DNA of 64,000 bases from Agapetus fuscipes (lineage: Eukaryota; Arthropoda; Insecta; Trichoptera; Glossosomatidae), in NCBI GenBank assembly GCA_951799405.1, contig OX637353.1, positions 13,702,001 through 13,766,000 on the forward strand, in the 5' to 3' direction. A program made the translations under genes and the position numbers. Under the pieces are notes generated by a model. That model was not told where the DNA came from and searched no databases. It was given only the letters and a program-made list of their open reading frames with translations. Within the stretch, counting starts at the first letter, position 1. The number at the start of each line of letters is the position of its first letter. Below are positions 31,718 to 43,719 of this stretch, in pieces.

Positions 31718-34700
31718 ATGAGTAAAAGGAGATTGATTGAAAAGAAAATGCCTTGTGTTTGTTCAGTTATAACCAACACACCTGAATTAGACTATGTCAG
31801 TCTGAACGATTTAAGACTTGGCGGATTGTTGAGTGATGGAGTTGTGAAATGCATTGACGAAGAAATCAAGATTCACAGAATAATATTGTCATCTGCTAGT
31901 TCATATTTCCGAGCAGTTTACACAAACACATTGCAAGAAAACGAAGAAAATTACGAAACAACCGTCGAAATGCCAAGCGCTTACTTCCATACTTTGCTAG
32001 ATTTTGCATACACGGGAAAGTGCAATATATCTCTCGAAAACGTGCGACCACTCTTAGAATTTTCCGACAGATACGAATTCTTGGGCGTCAAAAAGCTGTG
32101 CTGTGAGTTTTTACTCGATGCCATGAACAATAAAAATTGTTTTGAGATTTTAAAGTTTGCAAAAGACTACTTTTGTTATGGTCTGCTTAGAAAAGGACAG
32201 AGTTTTGTTAAACACAATATCATGGCAATTTTAAAGGCTTCCAATGATTTTAAGACGTTGGCGTTTGAAGAAGTCTATGAGATTTTGAGTGACGATGAAT
32301 TGAATGTTTCTAGTGAAGATTTAGTATTCAATACAGTGAAGATGTGGGTGGAGCACGATGTGAATTCTCGTGCTGTTTTCATACCAGAGTTGTTGAAGTG
32401 TGTCCGGATAATGGTCCGGATATATCAAAAGAGAATAAATAGAGTTTTGCTTGGAAAAATAAGAAAATGGAAGCTTATCAACAAGTCTCACATAAATGGG
32501 GTAAAAAATGTTTTATTTCATAAGATTCATGATTCAGCCAGCGCTCGACCGGTCCGTAGTTGAGTGGTAACACTTTGGACTCTGAATGGGAAGGTTGTGG
32601 GTTCGATTTCCGGCGGAGCACAAAAAATATACCATTTATATTTTCAAATTTACGAACCGTTATAAGAGAACTTACATTATTCTTGACGTTTCGTTAGCGA
32701 CGTAACTAACGTCTTCAGGAGGCATCTTCTCTGCACGACGACTGAGGATGAACAGATTTTTTCATTTATACAATTGTCACAAATCACGGCACACCTACCT
32801 TTGAGCGAAGGTAGTAATTATGACTAGGTTTGTCACGAATATTTACACTTTTATTTTGTTTCCCATCCACACTACCTTCGCTCGAAGGTATGCCGTGATT
32901 TGTGACAATTGAATAGAAAAAGAAGAAGTTCATCCTTAGTCGTCGTACAAAAAGAATGTCTCCTCAAGACGTTAGCTACGTCGCTAACGAAACGTCGAGA
33001 ATAATTTAAGTTCTCTTATAACGGTTCGTTTAATATCAGTTTTTTTTTTAATTTTTTTTTTTTTTTTTTATATATTAAATTCAGATAAATATTCAATACC
33101 AACATAAATTTACAAAAAAACTTTTATTTCATAACCAAGGTAACAGAAAAACACTGCAGGCTGAAACTGTCTCCTCCAAGGATCCCTCACGAAGTTATAT
33201 TTGCCATCGGTGGATGGACCAACGGCAGCCCCACAAGCTGCGTAGAAACCTTCGACGTCAGGTAATCTGGACTTCCATTCAACTTCTGCAATGATGGTTT
33301 CGCGGCTCGGGCGTTAATGGGTTAACTGAGCTTCACCGCAACACAGTCCGTATTATATACCTATATGACTAGAGCAGGCCTACCCAACATACGGCCCACG
33401 GGCCACAATGTGGCCCGCGTATGCTTTTCATCGGGCCCGCGACGACATCAATAGTTCTTACGCAATAAGTTCAATCATTTAAAAAATTATCCATGTGTTA
33501 TGTATAAAAAAACTGGAGTAAGAAAGGTAATGAGAGCGGATATATACCTAAATTATTTTCTCCTAATGACAGGTAAATTTGTAGACCGTAAGAAGTGTGC
33601 AAAGACGCAATACAGTGGATACATCGGTGGAGATACTGGCTACCCCTTACATAAAGGCGGCATGATATAATTACAGTTACCAAACGAGCCACCATTAGGA
33701 GTGGCAGGGTACTGCTAGTTCTAAATAAACGTTTTTTTCAGGGCTATAAAATGGTGTCCAGTCCTTCACTCGGATGTCCTGCCTCGGGCTTACCACGGAG
33801 TCTGCGCCGTCGACAATCTGATCTACGTCATTGGCGGCTTCAATGGCAACAGCTATTTCAATAGCGTGAGGTGCTTTGATCCCATAAACAAAACCTGGGA
33901 GGAAAAGGCGTGCATGTACCAGCCGAGGTGCTATATAAGCGTTGCTACGTTAGGCGAGTTCCAATTTTGTTTTAAAGTATAATCTACCTTCTTCTTTTGG
34001 ACTGGATCTCCATCGGGTCGATTGAGGACGCCAACCACAAATTTCTTGTGATTACCACGAAATATCAAGGAGCGCATCCCGATGCAGTTGCATCGAGTTA
34101 GTAACTTTGGATTTTGCCTTTTTTCTCTAGAGGACGAACAGGTAGAGCTAGAATTGCTGCTGGGTCGGGTCACGACCATCGGGAAAGCCTTCCGCTGCTA
34201 AAAAATATAACATTGCAAGAGCGTTCTGTGAAATGCTTCCCCGGATGGAAGTGTACAAACGGAACGGGTATGAGGATGGGTTTGCGCAACTGAAAAACAT
34301 CTTTTTCCTTAGCGTAGGCCTCCAGGACACAGGCCTTCTCCAATTTTCTCCATGTTTCTCTATCGGCTGCTGTGTTCAGCCCTCCTCTGCCTGCAGTTCC
34401 CTTGATGTCATCCTGCTACCTCAGTTTGGAGTCTCCCCATTCCCCGCTTGGAAATCGTGATCCGTCACTGGATGATCTTTTTTGGCCACATGTCATGGGT
34501 TGGCCTTGTCACGTGACCTCCCAAGCACCATTTTAATCAGTGACACTAGTGCACCTGCGGATCTCCTGCTTTGGACCCCTATCTATGAGGCTGATTCCCA
34601 GGATCTGCTTTTCAATTGGTCTTTGGCATGTCCTCAATCTGCGCTTTACTGAATGAGCCATTATGCTTCCAAGCCATAAGTGGATACTAGAAGCACGCAA

Positions 34701-37700
34701 AACTCATAGAGCCTGCATTTCAGGTTAATAGGGATTTTCATGTAAAATCTGTATATTGTTTAACTTAATAACTTACAATCAAATAAAAAATAACGTTTTT
34801 CTCTTCTAATCGAGCATTCCTCACAGTTACACCCTGAAGATGGAGCTAGTCCCCATCTTTGTGGCATGAAATTACAACTGATTTGGTTTCGTTGTAGACC
34901 CTTTATACAAAGGTCTTCAGTAGTCTTCTTGGAAAGTTAAACATGAGACCTCTTGGTGTTGCTGAGTGATCAAATTAAGTTCTCGTAATGGAGACGCCAG
35001 TAATCGTATTCATTTGATCGTTTGAGCAAGTAGAAGACCTAACTCTTGTTTTCTAAGCTTCTAGCGTTTAGCAGCTATAAGAGTTTAAATTTAGGCTTGG
35101 CACGAGCAGATTGAGACTTTTGCTAGATGCAGCTTAATAAAAAAAAGAGTATTTTTCTCAGACGGATGTATTTACGCCCTCGGAGGATTCAATGGCATGA
35201 CGCGACTGAAGTCTGCCGAGAGATACACTCCAGCCCTGAACCAATGGGAGCTCATCGCGTCCATGAACAACATCAGGTCAGATGCCAGCGCTGCTGCGTA
35301 CGCAGGAAAGGTGAGAACTTCAGTTTAAATGCACACCACCAAAGTGATGACAGACTTCAACATTTTTAAGATACTATTTGGCCAGTTTTATCGCATGCTG
35401 CAATGTATTTACATCTTTGAAGACTCCACCTACAGACGATGATGAAATTTTACTTCCAGAAACAAAATTGGAACACACTAACAAGCTCAAAACATAATCT
35501 TACCTTGCTGCGCTTCAGACAATTCAAAATATAGATACTCATAAGATTAGGCTGATTTGTTTGGTAAGCACTGTTTTTGTATGAATCACAAGATCCCTTT
35601 GCGAGCTTGATCGTTGCTGTAAAAAAGCGACAATTTTCAAGCAAGACCCAGTTGGTGTCTTGATGGTTCACATTTCAGTAAAAAATGGAAGACTTTCCTT
35701 AAATTTACAAATTACAGATCCTTGGTGGATCAACACGCACCTAAGCGCCCTCGGAGGGATACGGTGTTACGAAAAGGTATTGAAAAAGTAATCAACTTCA
35801 TCATAACCATCAACATTTTTAGTGTCTTAATTCGGTGATCTTTTTATGTTTTCAATGTTCAAGTTATATACGCAAGAAGCTTTTTGAATTTTGATTTGGT
35901 TTAAAGGTTTACATCGTTGGTGGTTTGAACGGTCGCGACATCCTCAACTCTGCCGAAGTGTTTGACCCCAGCACCAACCAGTGGACGCTGATCCAGTCCA
36001 TGCTGATGCCGCGCTCTGGAGTCAGCCTGGTGGCCTATGCTGGAGAGCTGTACGCGCTGGGAGGGTACGATGGTCACGAGAGACTCATGTCATGTAAGGA
36101 AAATCGTGCTCAGATTCACATATACCTACGAGTACACGTCAGTCAGCATTCTTTCTGAGCACTCGCTTTGGTCGTTTGGTTAAACTCTAGTGATGAACAT
36201 ACATGTTTAACAATGTGGTGTTGTCCAATTTGCAAAAAAATATGCTTTAGCGTTTGAACCATGTAGTTAAGTTTAAAGAACTGATCAAATTGTTGACGCA
36301 GTTCTACTTGTTTTTGACGTAGCTTTGGCTTTTGCGACATCCTTTCTCCTTGTTTTTTTTTTACCCCGATTACATCCTTGACTTATAGGTTGGTATGAAG
36401 CTGACCACCCATACTGTAAAAAATGGTTCACTTTGTCAATGTCACCCCTGTTTTAGAGAAGGTCGGCAAGAGTTGCAGCGCTTATGTTCACTTGAGATTG
36501 GGTTTTTATATTTTAGGTCCACATGCGGCATGTGTTAGCGCGAACTTATACATGTCTGCTTGTGGGAATGCGTTTAATATGGATTTTAAATAATATATAT
36601 CTTTGCAGCTTAGATTTAAATTAAGATATTGTTATGTTATTTTAAATAACATATTATAAAAAAAACAATCCCGAAGTGTGCAGTGTCTGTTTGTGGGCCG
36701 AACGGTCACGGAAACGGCCGAACTGCGCCGTGCGAATCAATCGGCCCACGCTCGTGAGTTCATCGTGAGTTCCAGGCGAGATGTGAAGTGAGTCAGACGT
36801 TAAGGCTGGTTCGGACAAGGCGAGTAATTTAGTCAAGTAACGAGTAATTTAGTGGCTAAACGTGTGCGAACCACAACAATTTAGTCCAGTAGTTAAGTCA
36901 ATGGTTTAGTCAAGCCGATCCATTTCATTCTATTTTTTCGGGCAAGTAGCGGCCCCGCCCACCGTCCGTGGGCGAGTGTTGCCGAGAAGCCACGGAAAAG
37001 TCCGAGTCCGAATAGCCACGGAAAAGCCCGAGTCCGAGTCGAGTTTATTAACGGCCGCGCCATTGGCCGCTCACTCTTGGCGGGGAAACGGAAATGCAAC
37101 AATGGCGGCAATTTAAATTGGCTGCAGTTTGAAAAGATAATGCCCGTTTTCAGCAAGAATATTTAAAGATAAAGTGCTGTTTAAAAATATTTAAGTACTT
37201 AAGAACTTCTTATATTTGCGAGCCCGATGTTCCGCTCCCTAAACTTAGCGACCTGTCAGTCAGGTTATGTCATGTTTAAACTGTAAATAAGTGGATATGC
37301 ACACCGATATCCTTGTTTTTTTAGAAACTCTTGAGAATATAGAAGTTGCTAGGACTTATCTACGTCCAAAAAGTTTTGAGAAAGGTAATTTTTTTTCGAT
37401 AATAATAGTATGACATCGATTTTTGGTGCGGATATCAGCTGTCAAAAATACAATCATGTAGCTCCTTGCTGGATGAAATTGTAGTAATTTTTAAGTTTTC
37501 GGACAATAGAGCTGTACAAATATAGTTTTGGAAAGATGTTGTGGAAATAACTATTATCGTCCATGAATTTATTACGTATTTAAAAACATCGATCTTTTAC
37601 ATTGATCGATGTTTATAGGTACCTACCATAAATTTGTCATATCACAGGCCTTATGATATCCTTCAGATGGATTGTTACTTATTGTTTTGTACAGAAACAA

Positions 37701-40671
37701 TTCAGTGACACACGGGGATAACTGATTAGAGGCATTACAATTTTATGCCACTGTAAGCCATCAGCTGGTATCTGTGACAGACGTGAGAGGCGTATGTAGC
37801 AGGATTGAACAAGTTTCTCGCGGTCAGCCTCTGAAAAGTTGAACCATGTTTCTTCTTTAACTTGATAATTGATTGGTGACCGCCGTGTATTTGAAAATGC
37901 CGATTTTACATGTCGAATATTGATGTTAATTGTCAACAACGAAAAACGCAACAGAGAAATGCATTTGAATGCAGCTGCAGACTACGACCCGTTTTATAGT
38001 GTGTGCATACAAAATATACTTTGTACACATCATTGAAAAGATAAAAATTCAATTAAAAAATAATGTTTGCAGCGTAAATGGTAGATATTATTATAAACAT
38101 CAAATAGTCATGTGTTGTTTTTATTTAAAATGTGTATATTATTTTATAAACCATAAAATACATTTCGAATTTACAAAAGTCGAGTTTCGAAGTTGTTTGC
38201 TAAACAGGCTCCTAGCTAGGTGGCCGGGCATAAATCAGTTAATATTACCAAACCATAGCCAATTTAAAGGGCTTTATAATAACATGATTTTAATACTCAA
38301 TTAAAATTTTCAAACTGCAGCCAATTCAAATTTTCCGCCATTATAGAAAGGGCTTTCTGCAGCCAACTTCGCACTTGTGTACTGTACTGGACCGTAATGC
38401 GAACGCTTCACGGGCGAGTAGCGCCCCGCCCACTACTAAATTACTCGTTACTTGACTAAATCAGTGGCCTTGTGCGAACTAGCCTTTAGCGACCAAGCAC
38501 CAAGCGGTGCAAGAGGGGGCACTACAATGGAGCTCCCTCCCCCCCCATCTACTTGGATTTCCTGCCAGCAAGGCACCCGCCTTGTGGACCAGAGGCATAG
38601 GAGCGCCCACCCAGTGGCTCCAACGTGTGGAGGCGTCCGCCTCGGGAACCGCCGCTAGCCTGGGGGCGCTGCCCCAGGCCTTCCGTGGAGCTCCAGCCAA
38701 CGGAATAGCGAGTGTTCTGGTGACAACTTGTAGGCTTGGCCAATCCCTTATTTCCCCTTTTTCTCCCCATATTAGTACAGTAATAAACCCTTATTTGTTC
38801 ATGTTAACCTTATCTTTTAATTATACAACCTTCCCAAGATATAAGTAAGCAATACCAAAGAAAGAACCCCACGCCCTGAGAGTGATGCTGATGAGAGCTA
38901 GCCGATGTAAGTATCCTGAAGATACCTTTCAATTGAAACATAACAATATCGATTGACGTAGCAATAACTGCTTTGTATTTTCTTTTGAAAACATGATTTA
39001 TAACATTTTTTTTTTTCTAAAACGTAGTTTTTTTTCAATAATATTTTCTACCTCAAGCACTTTCGACCTTCAATACTCAGGTCATTATCAAGAGTGATAC
39101 TTGATAATGTGATAGTAACTCTTGATAATGATCTGAGTATTGAAGGTCGAAAGTGCTTGAGGTAAAAAATATTATTGTGAAAATAAAACTACGTTTTAGA
39201 AAAAAAAAAAAAAAAAAAAAATTGAAATAAAATGAATTTTCACTGTGTGAATACACAAACCCTACAAAATGTAATGATTTATAACATTGGAGTCATTGAA
39301 CTTTTTTGCATCACTGATAGTTTTCACTATGTGGATCAGGACAATGCAAAACGGAAGCACTTATTAAGGTTTGGAAAGATCCAAGACAAGTTATATAAGA
39401 CTTTTTGGGAAGACGATAATTTATTTGCAATGCTTTTGCAGGTGAGAAATGGAATCCTTCCAGTGGTTCTGGTTGGACAGAAGTCGGAAGTCTCTGTAAC
39501 AGGAGGAGCAACTTTGCAGCGGCTGTGGTACACGGAGTGTTGGTCGTGATTGGAGGATTTGATGGTAAAAGAAGAACCCTTTCCAAATTGTTTTACATGT
39601 TTACATATTTTCAAAAACCTTCACATCTAGGTCTATGGAAATTGGGTTCTTAACAACCAAAATCAAAATATTAGTTGGCTATTTTAGTCAGGCTGACTTC
39701 ACAAACTTTTTTCTACGTTTATTTGTTCTACCTTTAGAATAAATTAAACTTACTTTCTTCGGCTCACAAGTCTTGAAGGTTCAGAAACTCCTAAATCCCA
39801 ATCCTCCAGGTCTAACACCGGAGGGGCACCATCCAAGACATTTCTGATTATCCTGGAGTCCTCTGCAAGCTCTACATATCCACTCCACTGAAATCATATT
39901 GATTTTATTACCGAAAGCGTGTTTAGGTCCTGGAATATGGACCTAAGCTTCGCATTGGTACGGATGCGCCAGAAGTTACCTTCAGATAGGTTCGAAAATG
40001 CAACGAAACATTTTTGTTCAAAGACATGGAGAGATTTCTCTTGTTTCTGAGTCAGATACCAGGTTTAACATCCGCACAACACAAGTGACCAAACAATGGC
40101 AGTATATATCTTGAATTTTGTGAAACAATTTTGACCAGAATATCCTTTTAAGAGCATCGTGGAACGTTCAAGTGGACAAACACATTTTTTTAGTAGAAAC
40201 ATTCTTCTTCCTCTGCTAAATCTAAGATATGTCAATTGCGGAACTCCCTCCTGTGATGCTGAAGACCAGCTGCTCTTCCATCTCTTGGGTGGACGGCCTG
40301 GTGGTCGCTAGCTGCCTGGGTCAACCTATCTTGATTCATGCGGTCTACATGCTCCCTGCAAAACCGTCTCCTCTTCCTACTCCATCTGACGACGTCTTCA
40401 ATGTCGCACATGCTTCATAATATGTAGATAATTGAAATCATATGCTTGTTTTTTGTCCCCGTTGTTGCCAGCAGGCGATGTGACTATCTGCAAGGCGGAA
40501 TACCTGGATGAAAACAACACTTGGAGAGGTCTGCCCAGCATGGCACTGAAGAGGTCGGCTCTCTCTGCCTGTGTCCTCTCCGGCTTGCCCAATGTGAGGG
40601 AATACTGCTATAGAGAAGACCTCGGAAGACCAGGAACTTCCAGAGATCAAGTCCTGAGACAAGTCAACTAA
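31718..40671 (+). CDS. klhl10: KLHL10-like BTB-BACK-Kelch protein, copy B (chimeric)
   Basis: Same role and plan as copy A. Predicted exons: 31718-32500, 33140-33261, 33742-33953, 35162-35310, 35907-36093, 39442-39564, 40475-40671. All phases fit, giving 590 residues and TAA. BTB then BACK occupy exon 1, and Kelch repeats 1-6 occupy exons 2-7 (PRIPHEVIFAIGGW, VIGGFNG, ALGGFNG, IVGGLNG, ALGGYDG, VIGGFDG). The intron 3 donor is GC (AG|GCGAGT). Exons 1-6 differ from copy A at many sites, whereas exon 7 and everything after it is identical to copy A's exon 7. The gene therefore looks like a B-type body with an A-type end made by the duplication event. Intron 5 is enlarged by a 2.3-kb nested insertion (36630-38945). 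Confidence 0.85.
32543..32625 (+). repeat. tRNA-Gln-like SINE head (type 2)
   Basis: Box A-like TAGTTGAGTGGTAACAC, GGACTCTGAAT, and box B GGGTTCGATTTCC as at 13446-13540. It supplies the stop codon that ends the unspliced BTB reading frame. Confidence 0.6.
32652..33029. repeat. Long inverted repeat in KLHL10-B intron 1
   Basis: About 160-bp arms and a short loop, as in copy A (13565-13942), with a few substitutions. Both arms are retained, so the hairpin would still form. Confidence 0.85.
34310..34723 (-). pseudogene. RTE-like LINE 3' fragment, antisense
   Basis: Counterpart of 15225-15650 in intron 3 of copy B, with the same GDSKLR-type RW.DD tail and further mutations. Inserted before the A/B split. 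Confidence 0.6.
36377..36625 (+). repeat. R repeat, sense, in KLHL10-B intron 5
   Basis: Counterpart of 17441-17692; ends at ATTAAGATAT, where the solo-LTR-like element begins. Confidence 0.7.
36630..38945. mobile_element. Solo-LTR-like insertion interrupted by a TIR element
   Basis: Starts TGTTATGTTA and ends AAACATAACA. It is flanked by ATAT (36626-36629 and 38946-38949). Copy A has the empty site with one ATAT. Removing the nested element (36803-38485) leaves about 630 bp with TG...CA ends, as expected for a solo LTR. A GC-rich block (38500-38700) and AATAAACCC near 38780 fit an LTR. No internal retroviral-type domain. It could instead be another TIR element. Confidence 0.6.
36803..38485. 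mobile_element. 1.68-kb TIR element, Harbinger-like, nested
   Basis: Imperfect inverted ends of about 55 bp (AGGCTGGTTCGGACAAGGCG versus AGGCTAGTTCGCACAAGGCC). Flanked by TTA on both sides (36800-36802 and 38486-38488). Several short frames exist (for example minus strand 37679-37951), but none matches a transposase I recognise. TTA duplication suggests PIF/Harbinger. A second copy starts at 62556. Confidence 0.7.
39017..39199. repeat. Intact fold-back element in KLHL10-B intron 5
   Basis: Near-perfect palindrome of 183 bp with ends CTAAAACGTAG and CTACGTTTTAG. Arms of about 80 bp around ATGTGATAG. Copy A keeps only a shortened form at 17765-17918. Confidence 0.8.
39735..40420 (-). pseudogene. 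LINE tail fragments, antisense, in KLHL10-B intron 6
   Basis: Paralogue of 18470-19140 with similar decay. Its last about 15 bp (GCACATGCTTCATAATATG) still differ from copy A, and identity with unit 1 starts immediately after. Confidence 0.6.
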
Positions 40672-41370
40672 TTTAATCACATTATTCGTCCGTTGGATCT
40701 TACACCATTCGCTTATACGCATCGATCAATATAAAACAATCAGATGTAGCATAAGTATTTAACGTGCTGAAAAGTAAAGCAAGTCCTTATTATAATCAGT
40801 TTCCAGGCAACCGTCAACGAGAACTGTCAATCAAAAATCGTTGATATTATTTTTTTGACGTACGAGTATGACGCTTCTTTGACTAAAAGGTTAATATGAG
40901 GCTAACCCCACATACTATGGAAACAAAAATAAATAATTCAAAAGACCATTAAAATGTGATTAGAAGCAAACTTAAATATTGAAGTATTTTTTTTTTATTT
41001 GTGATATATTTTTAAATATTTTTTTTTTGTTGTATTTTCCAAAAATGATTTGTTTTTGTACCTATTTGTATTTTTATTCTTAGCCTGTGATATATTTATT
41101 TTATTTACTACATTGTATTAATGTTTAAAAATATATATACGAGTATGTACACACTTGTGACTTTTATTTTTTGTCAAAAAGTAAAATAAAAAAAATGTAT
41201 ATTTGTTTGTTAGTAACTGAATAAATGCAGATGTACTGATTTGAGAAATCGTGGATAAAACATTTTATTGTCTTTAACTTCTCATAATAAGTGAACTAAT
41301 TGTAAAGCTGTGCTCACGAAGAACTTCTACACTACAGGATTTTCACACTTTTTTAGTGTTTTCTTTCGTA
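40672..41370. other. KLHL10-B 3' flank, AT-rich
   Basis: Duplicate of 19382-20080. No gene. Confidence 0.35.
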
Positions 41371-41381
41371 ATCTATCGACT

Positions 41382-41690
41382 TCTTCTTCGTGTCAGCTTC
41401 ACACCGTATTGGCCCACTAACGAGCAATATCTACAGCTCTTTGGTTTCCCGCAAAGAGATCATCCATGGAACAGCTTGTCGGACAGGAGGGACAACACCG
41501 CAGGTGCTCCATAGTTTGCTGAGCTCCACACTCACATAGTGTAGAGTCCTCCCGTCCCAGAAATCCTCAGGTCAACATGTTGGCCCCGGGCTCTTCCAAC
41601 ATTGGCCCTCAATCTGTTCATAGATTTCCACACGGGCCACTCGAGGTTCTTTCCTGGAGGTAGGCTCTCTGCAGGCTGCACAAAGCTCTC
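41382..41690 (-). mobile_element. LINE 3' tail insertion (duplicate)
   Basis: Copy of 20092-20400 with the same ATCTATCGACT flanks at 41371-41381 and 41691-41701. Confidence 0.8.
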
Positions 41691-41804
41691 ATCTATCGAC
41701 TGATTTGAAATAATAAGATACACTTTTTAATTGTTTTCAGAGATTTTTCGATGTAACAATTTTTCGCTTCTTTTTCAATATTTTCGTCTTGGTTCGACAA
41801 CTCA

Positions 41805-42505
41805 CTCCCTCAGTTCTTGTTTATCGTGAACGTCAATCTTGTCAAATATGACTTTTTCATGCAGTTGTCTTATGAATCAAATTCCACACAATCTGAGCTA
41901 AGAAAAACCGTAAAACTCGATAATGTGAGAGTTGTTTTAAATATTTTTTAAATAAATTTCTTGTTTTCATAAGACACATTGGTCCAGTACACATGCAAAC
42001 ATTGCTCATGTCAAATTTTCTCAATGGCGTTTACGATAAACAAGAACTGAGGCAGCGATTACTGTCGGCTCCAGTACTCCAAGTATAAAGCTTTGTGTAA
42101 ACTCACCTCGATAGCGTAAATCGAAAAAATTGTATAAAAACTAAATCCCTCTTACGGAGTGCCGTCGTACTATCCATACATTTTCAATGTTTTTTATACT
42201 CGACGAACATAGTCGTTTAAATTTAACGCCTTTCCGGCATGTTACTTCGTTTCACCATCTGTGTTCCAAGTATAAAACGTTATTTAAGTGCTTGCTTGGC
42301 TTATCTCCAACAGAGGTAATTTCACGTGAGCAATGTTTGTATGTGTACTGAACCAATGTGTCTTACGAAAAATGGAAATTGATTTTGAAATTCTTTTTAA
42401 AAACTCTCACATTATACGTTTTTTTTCTTAGCTCAGATTGTAGAGAATGTGATTCTTAAGACATTGAAAGGTCAATTTTGAAAAAAGTACTAGATAAGCC
42501 AATTA
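41805..42505. repeat. Rearranged KLHL10 upstream remnant (duplicate)
   Basis: Copy of 20515-21215: an inverted repeat followed by a degraded upstream block with no BTB exon after it. Confidence 0.5.
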
Positions 42506-42557
42506 ACAACCACTGGGGGATGGTTCAGATACAAGTCTCCCTGCAAAGCATCTCGGT

Positions 42558-42620
42558 CTCTATTTATAGGTGTATAAGAGTTATTCTGGTACATTCAAGA
42601 ATATTCTATTTAGAATATTC
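42558..42620 (-). promoter_or_regulatory. Heat-shock-type promoter motif set (duplicate)
   Basis: Same minus-strand CTATAAATAGAG and TTCAAGAATATTC elements as at 21268-21330. Confidence 0.4.
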
Positions 42621-42869
42621 GAGCAAATACTCACACAATATCGATCAAATACAAGTAATATCTCTAGACACACAATACACATACACACTACACGAGTAAA
42701 ACACACTCAATCACACATTCGTAGCAATTTTCTGAAACGCTGTTGATGTAAAATTGAATACTTTTGAGATGCTAAACATTTTCCGGGGAAATTCTCGAAT
42801 ACTTTGAGTTATGGGATAAATTTGTGAAGAGATGCCTTCAAGCAGACAATTTACTTAAAGGTTGCATGA

Positions 42870-43017
42870 TAGAACGGCACAGTGACAAAACGACACATGA
42901 CATAACGACACATGACAGAGCGACACATGACAGAACGACACAGTGACAAAACGACACATGACATAACGACACAGTGACAAAGCGACACATGACAGAACGA
43001 CAAAGTGACATAACGAC
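42870..43017. repeat. Minisatellite, part left of LTR element
   Basis: Units as at 21580, broken after ACGAC (43013-43017), which is the target duplication of the LTR element. It resumes at 47477. Confidence 0.95.
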
Positions 43018-43250
43018 TGTAATGTATAATTATGATATGATTATTTAGAGTAGGTAATATCATATATAAGGTAATGTATTATTGTAATATAATATTATTA
43101 GAGATTATTATTGCTTCACTGGCCAGTCTGGTTTTGTCTCTCGCCTTGTAAACACTGAAATGGAATAATACATCACATTGAAACCAAGACTCATCTGTTC
43201 GTCTGATTGATATCCCCCATCCACAATAAACATCCCCAAAATACATCACA
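43018..43250 (+). repeat. 5' LTR
   Basis: 233 bp, TG...CA ends. No difference from the 3' LTR was seen on direct comparison. Confidence 0.95.
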
Positions 43251-43719
43251 GTGGCGCAGTTAGGATAAAGAAGAACCATATAAAACGGGATAAAAATTTT
43301 TTTTGGAAGAAATAAAATAATATTGTTGCAAGAGCAACATGTGGGAATCTTCGAGAAGGAAGAAGGATCTGAAGACTGAGGATCACGAAGCCAGCTGAGG
43401 CGAGGTTGCTGCAGGGAGAACTGGAAGAAGTCTGAAGAGAAGGAGCGGTTTTCTTCAAGAGGAAGAGAACTCACGGAGCCAAGAGGAATCGCTGCAGGGA
43501 GTTACTGCAGCGGTTTTCTTTTCAAGAGGAGAGGATCCAACTGGGGCGGAGTGCTGCAGGGAGTACTGCAGGAGCTGGGAGCCTTGAGGGTCATTTTCCT
43601 GGAGGTGACTGCTGCAGGGAGTGGAAGCCACTTTCTGAGGGTCACGTAGGCGTTTCCTGGACTGTCGGACGCAGAAGCAGATAAGATTTTTGTTTTCTTT
43701 CTTTCTGCCGTTTCAGACT

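Larger units (their letters stand above)
19136..40422. repeat. Segmental tandem duplication, unit 1 (21,287 bp)
   Basis: The sequence is almost identical to 40423 onward, with constant offsets of 21290 bp up to 43017 and 25754/25753 bp after the LTR element. Only a handful of differences were noticed: 20016 G versus 41306 A, 20543 C versus 41833 T, 22842 A versus 48596 G, 36139 T versus 61892 G, and a 1-bp A-tract difference. The left edge is set by comparing 19100-19145 with 40390-40435, where paralogous divergence stops abruptly. Confidence 0.93.

Noticed and set aside
36893..37156. Minus-strand frames in the nested 1.68-kb element (also 37679-37951)
   Set aside because: Short and without a transposase signature; cannot be supported as genes.
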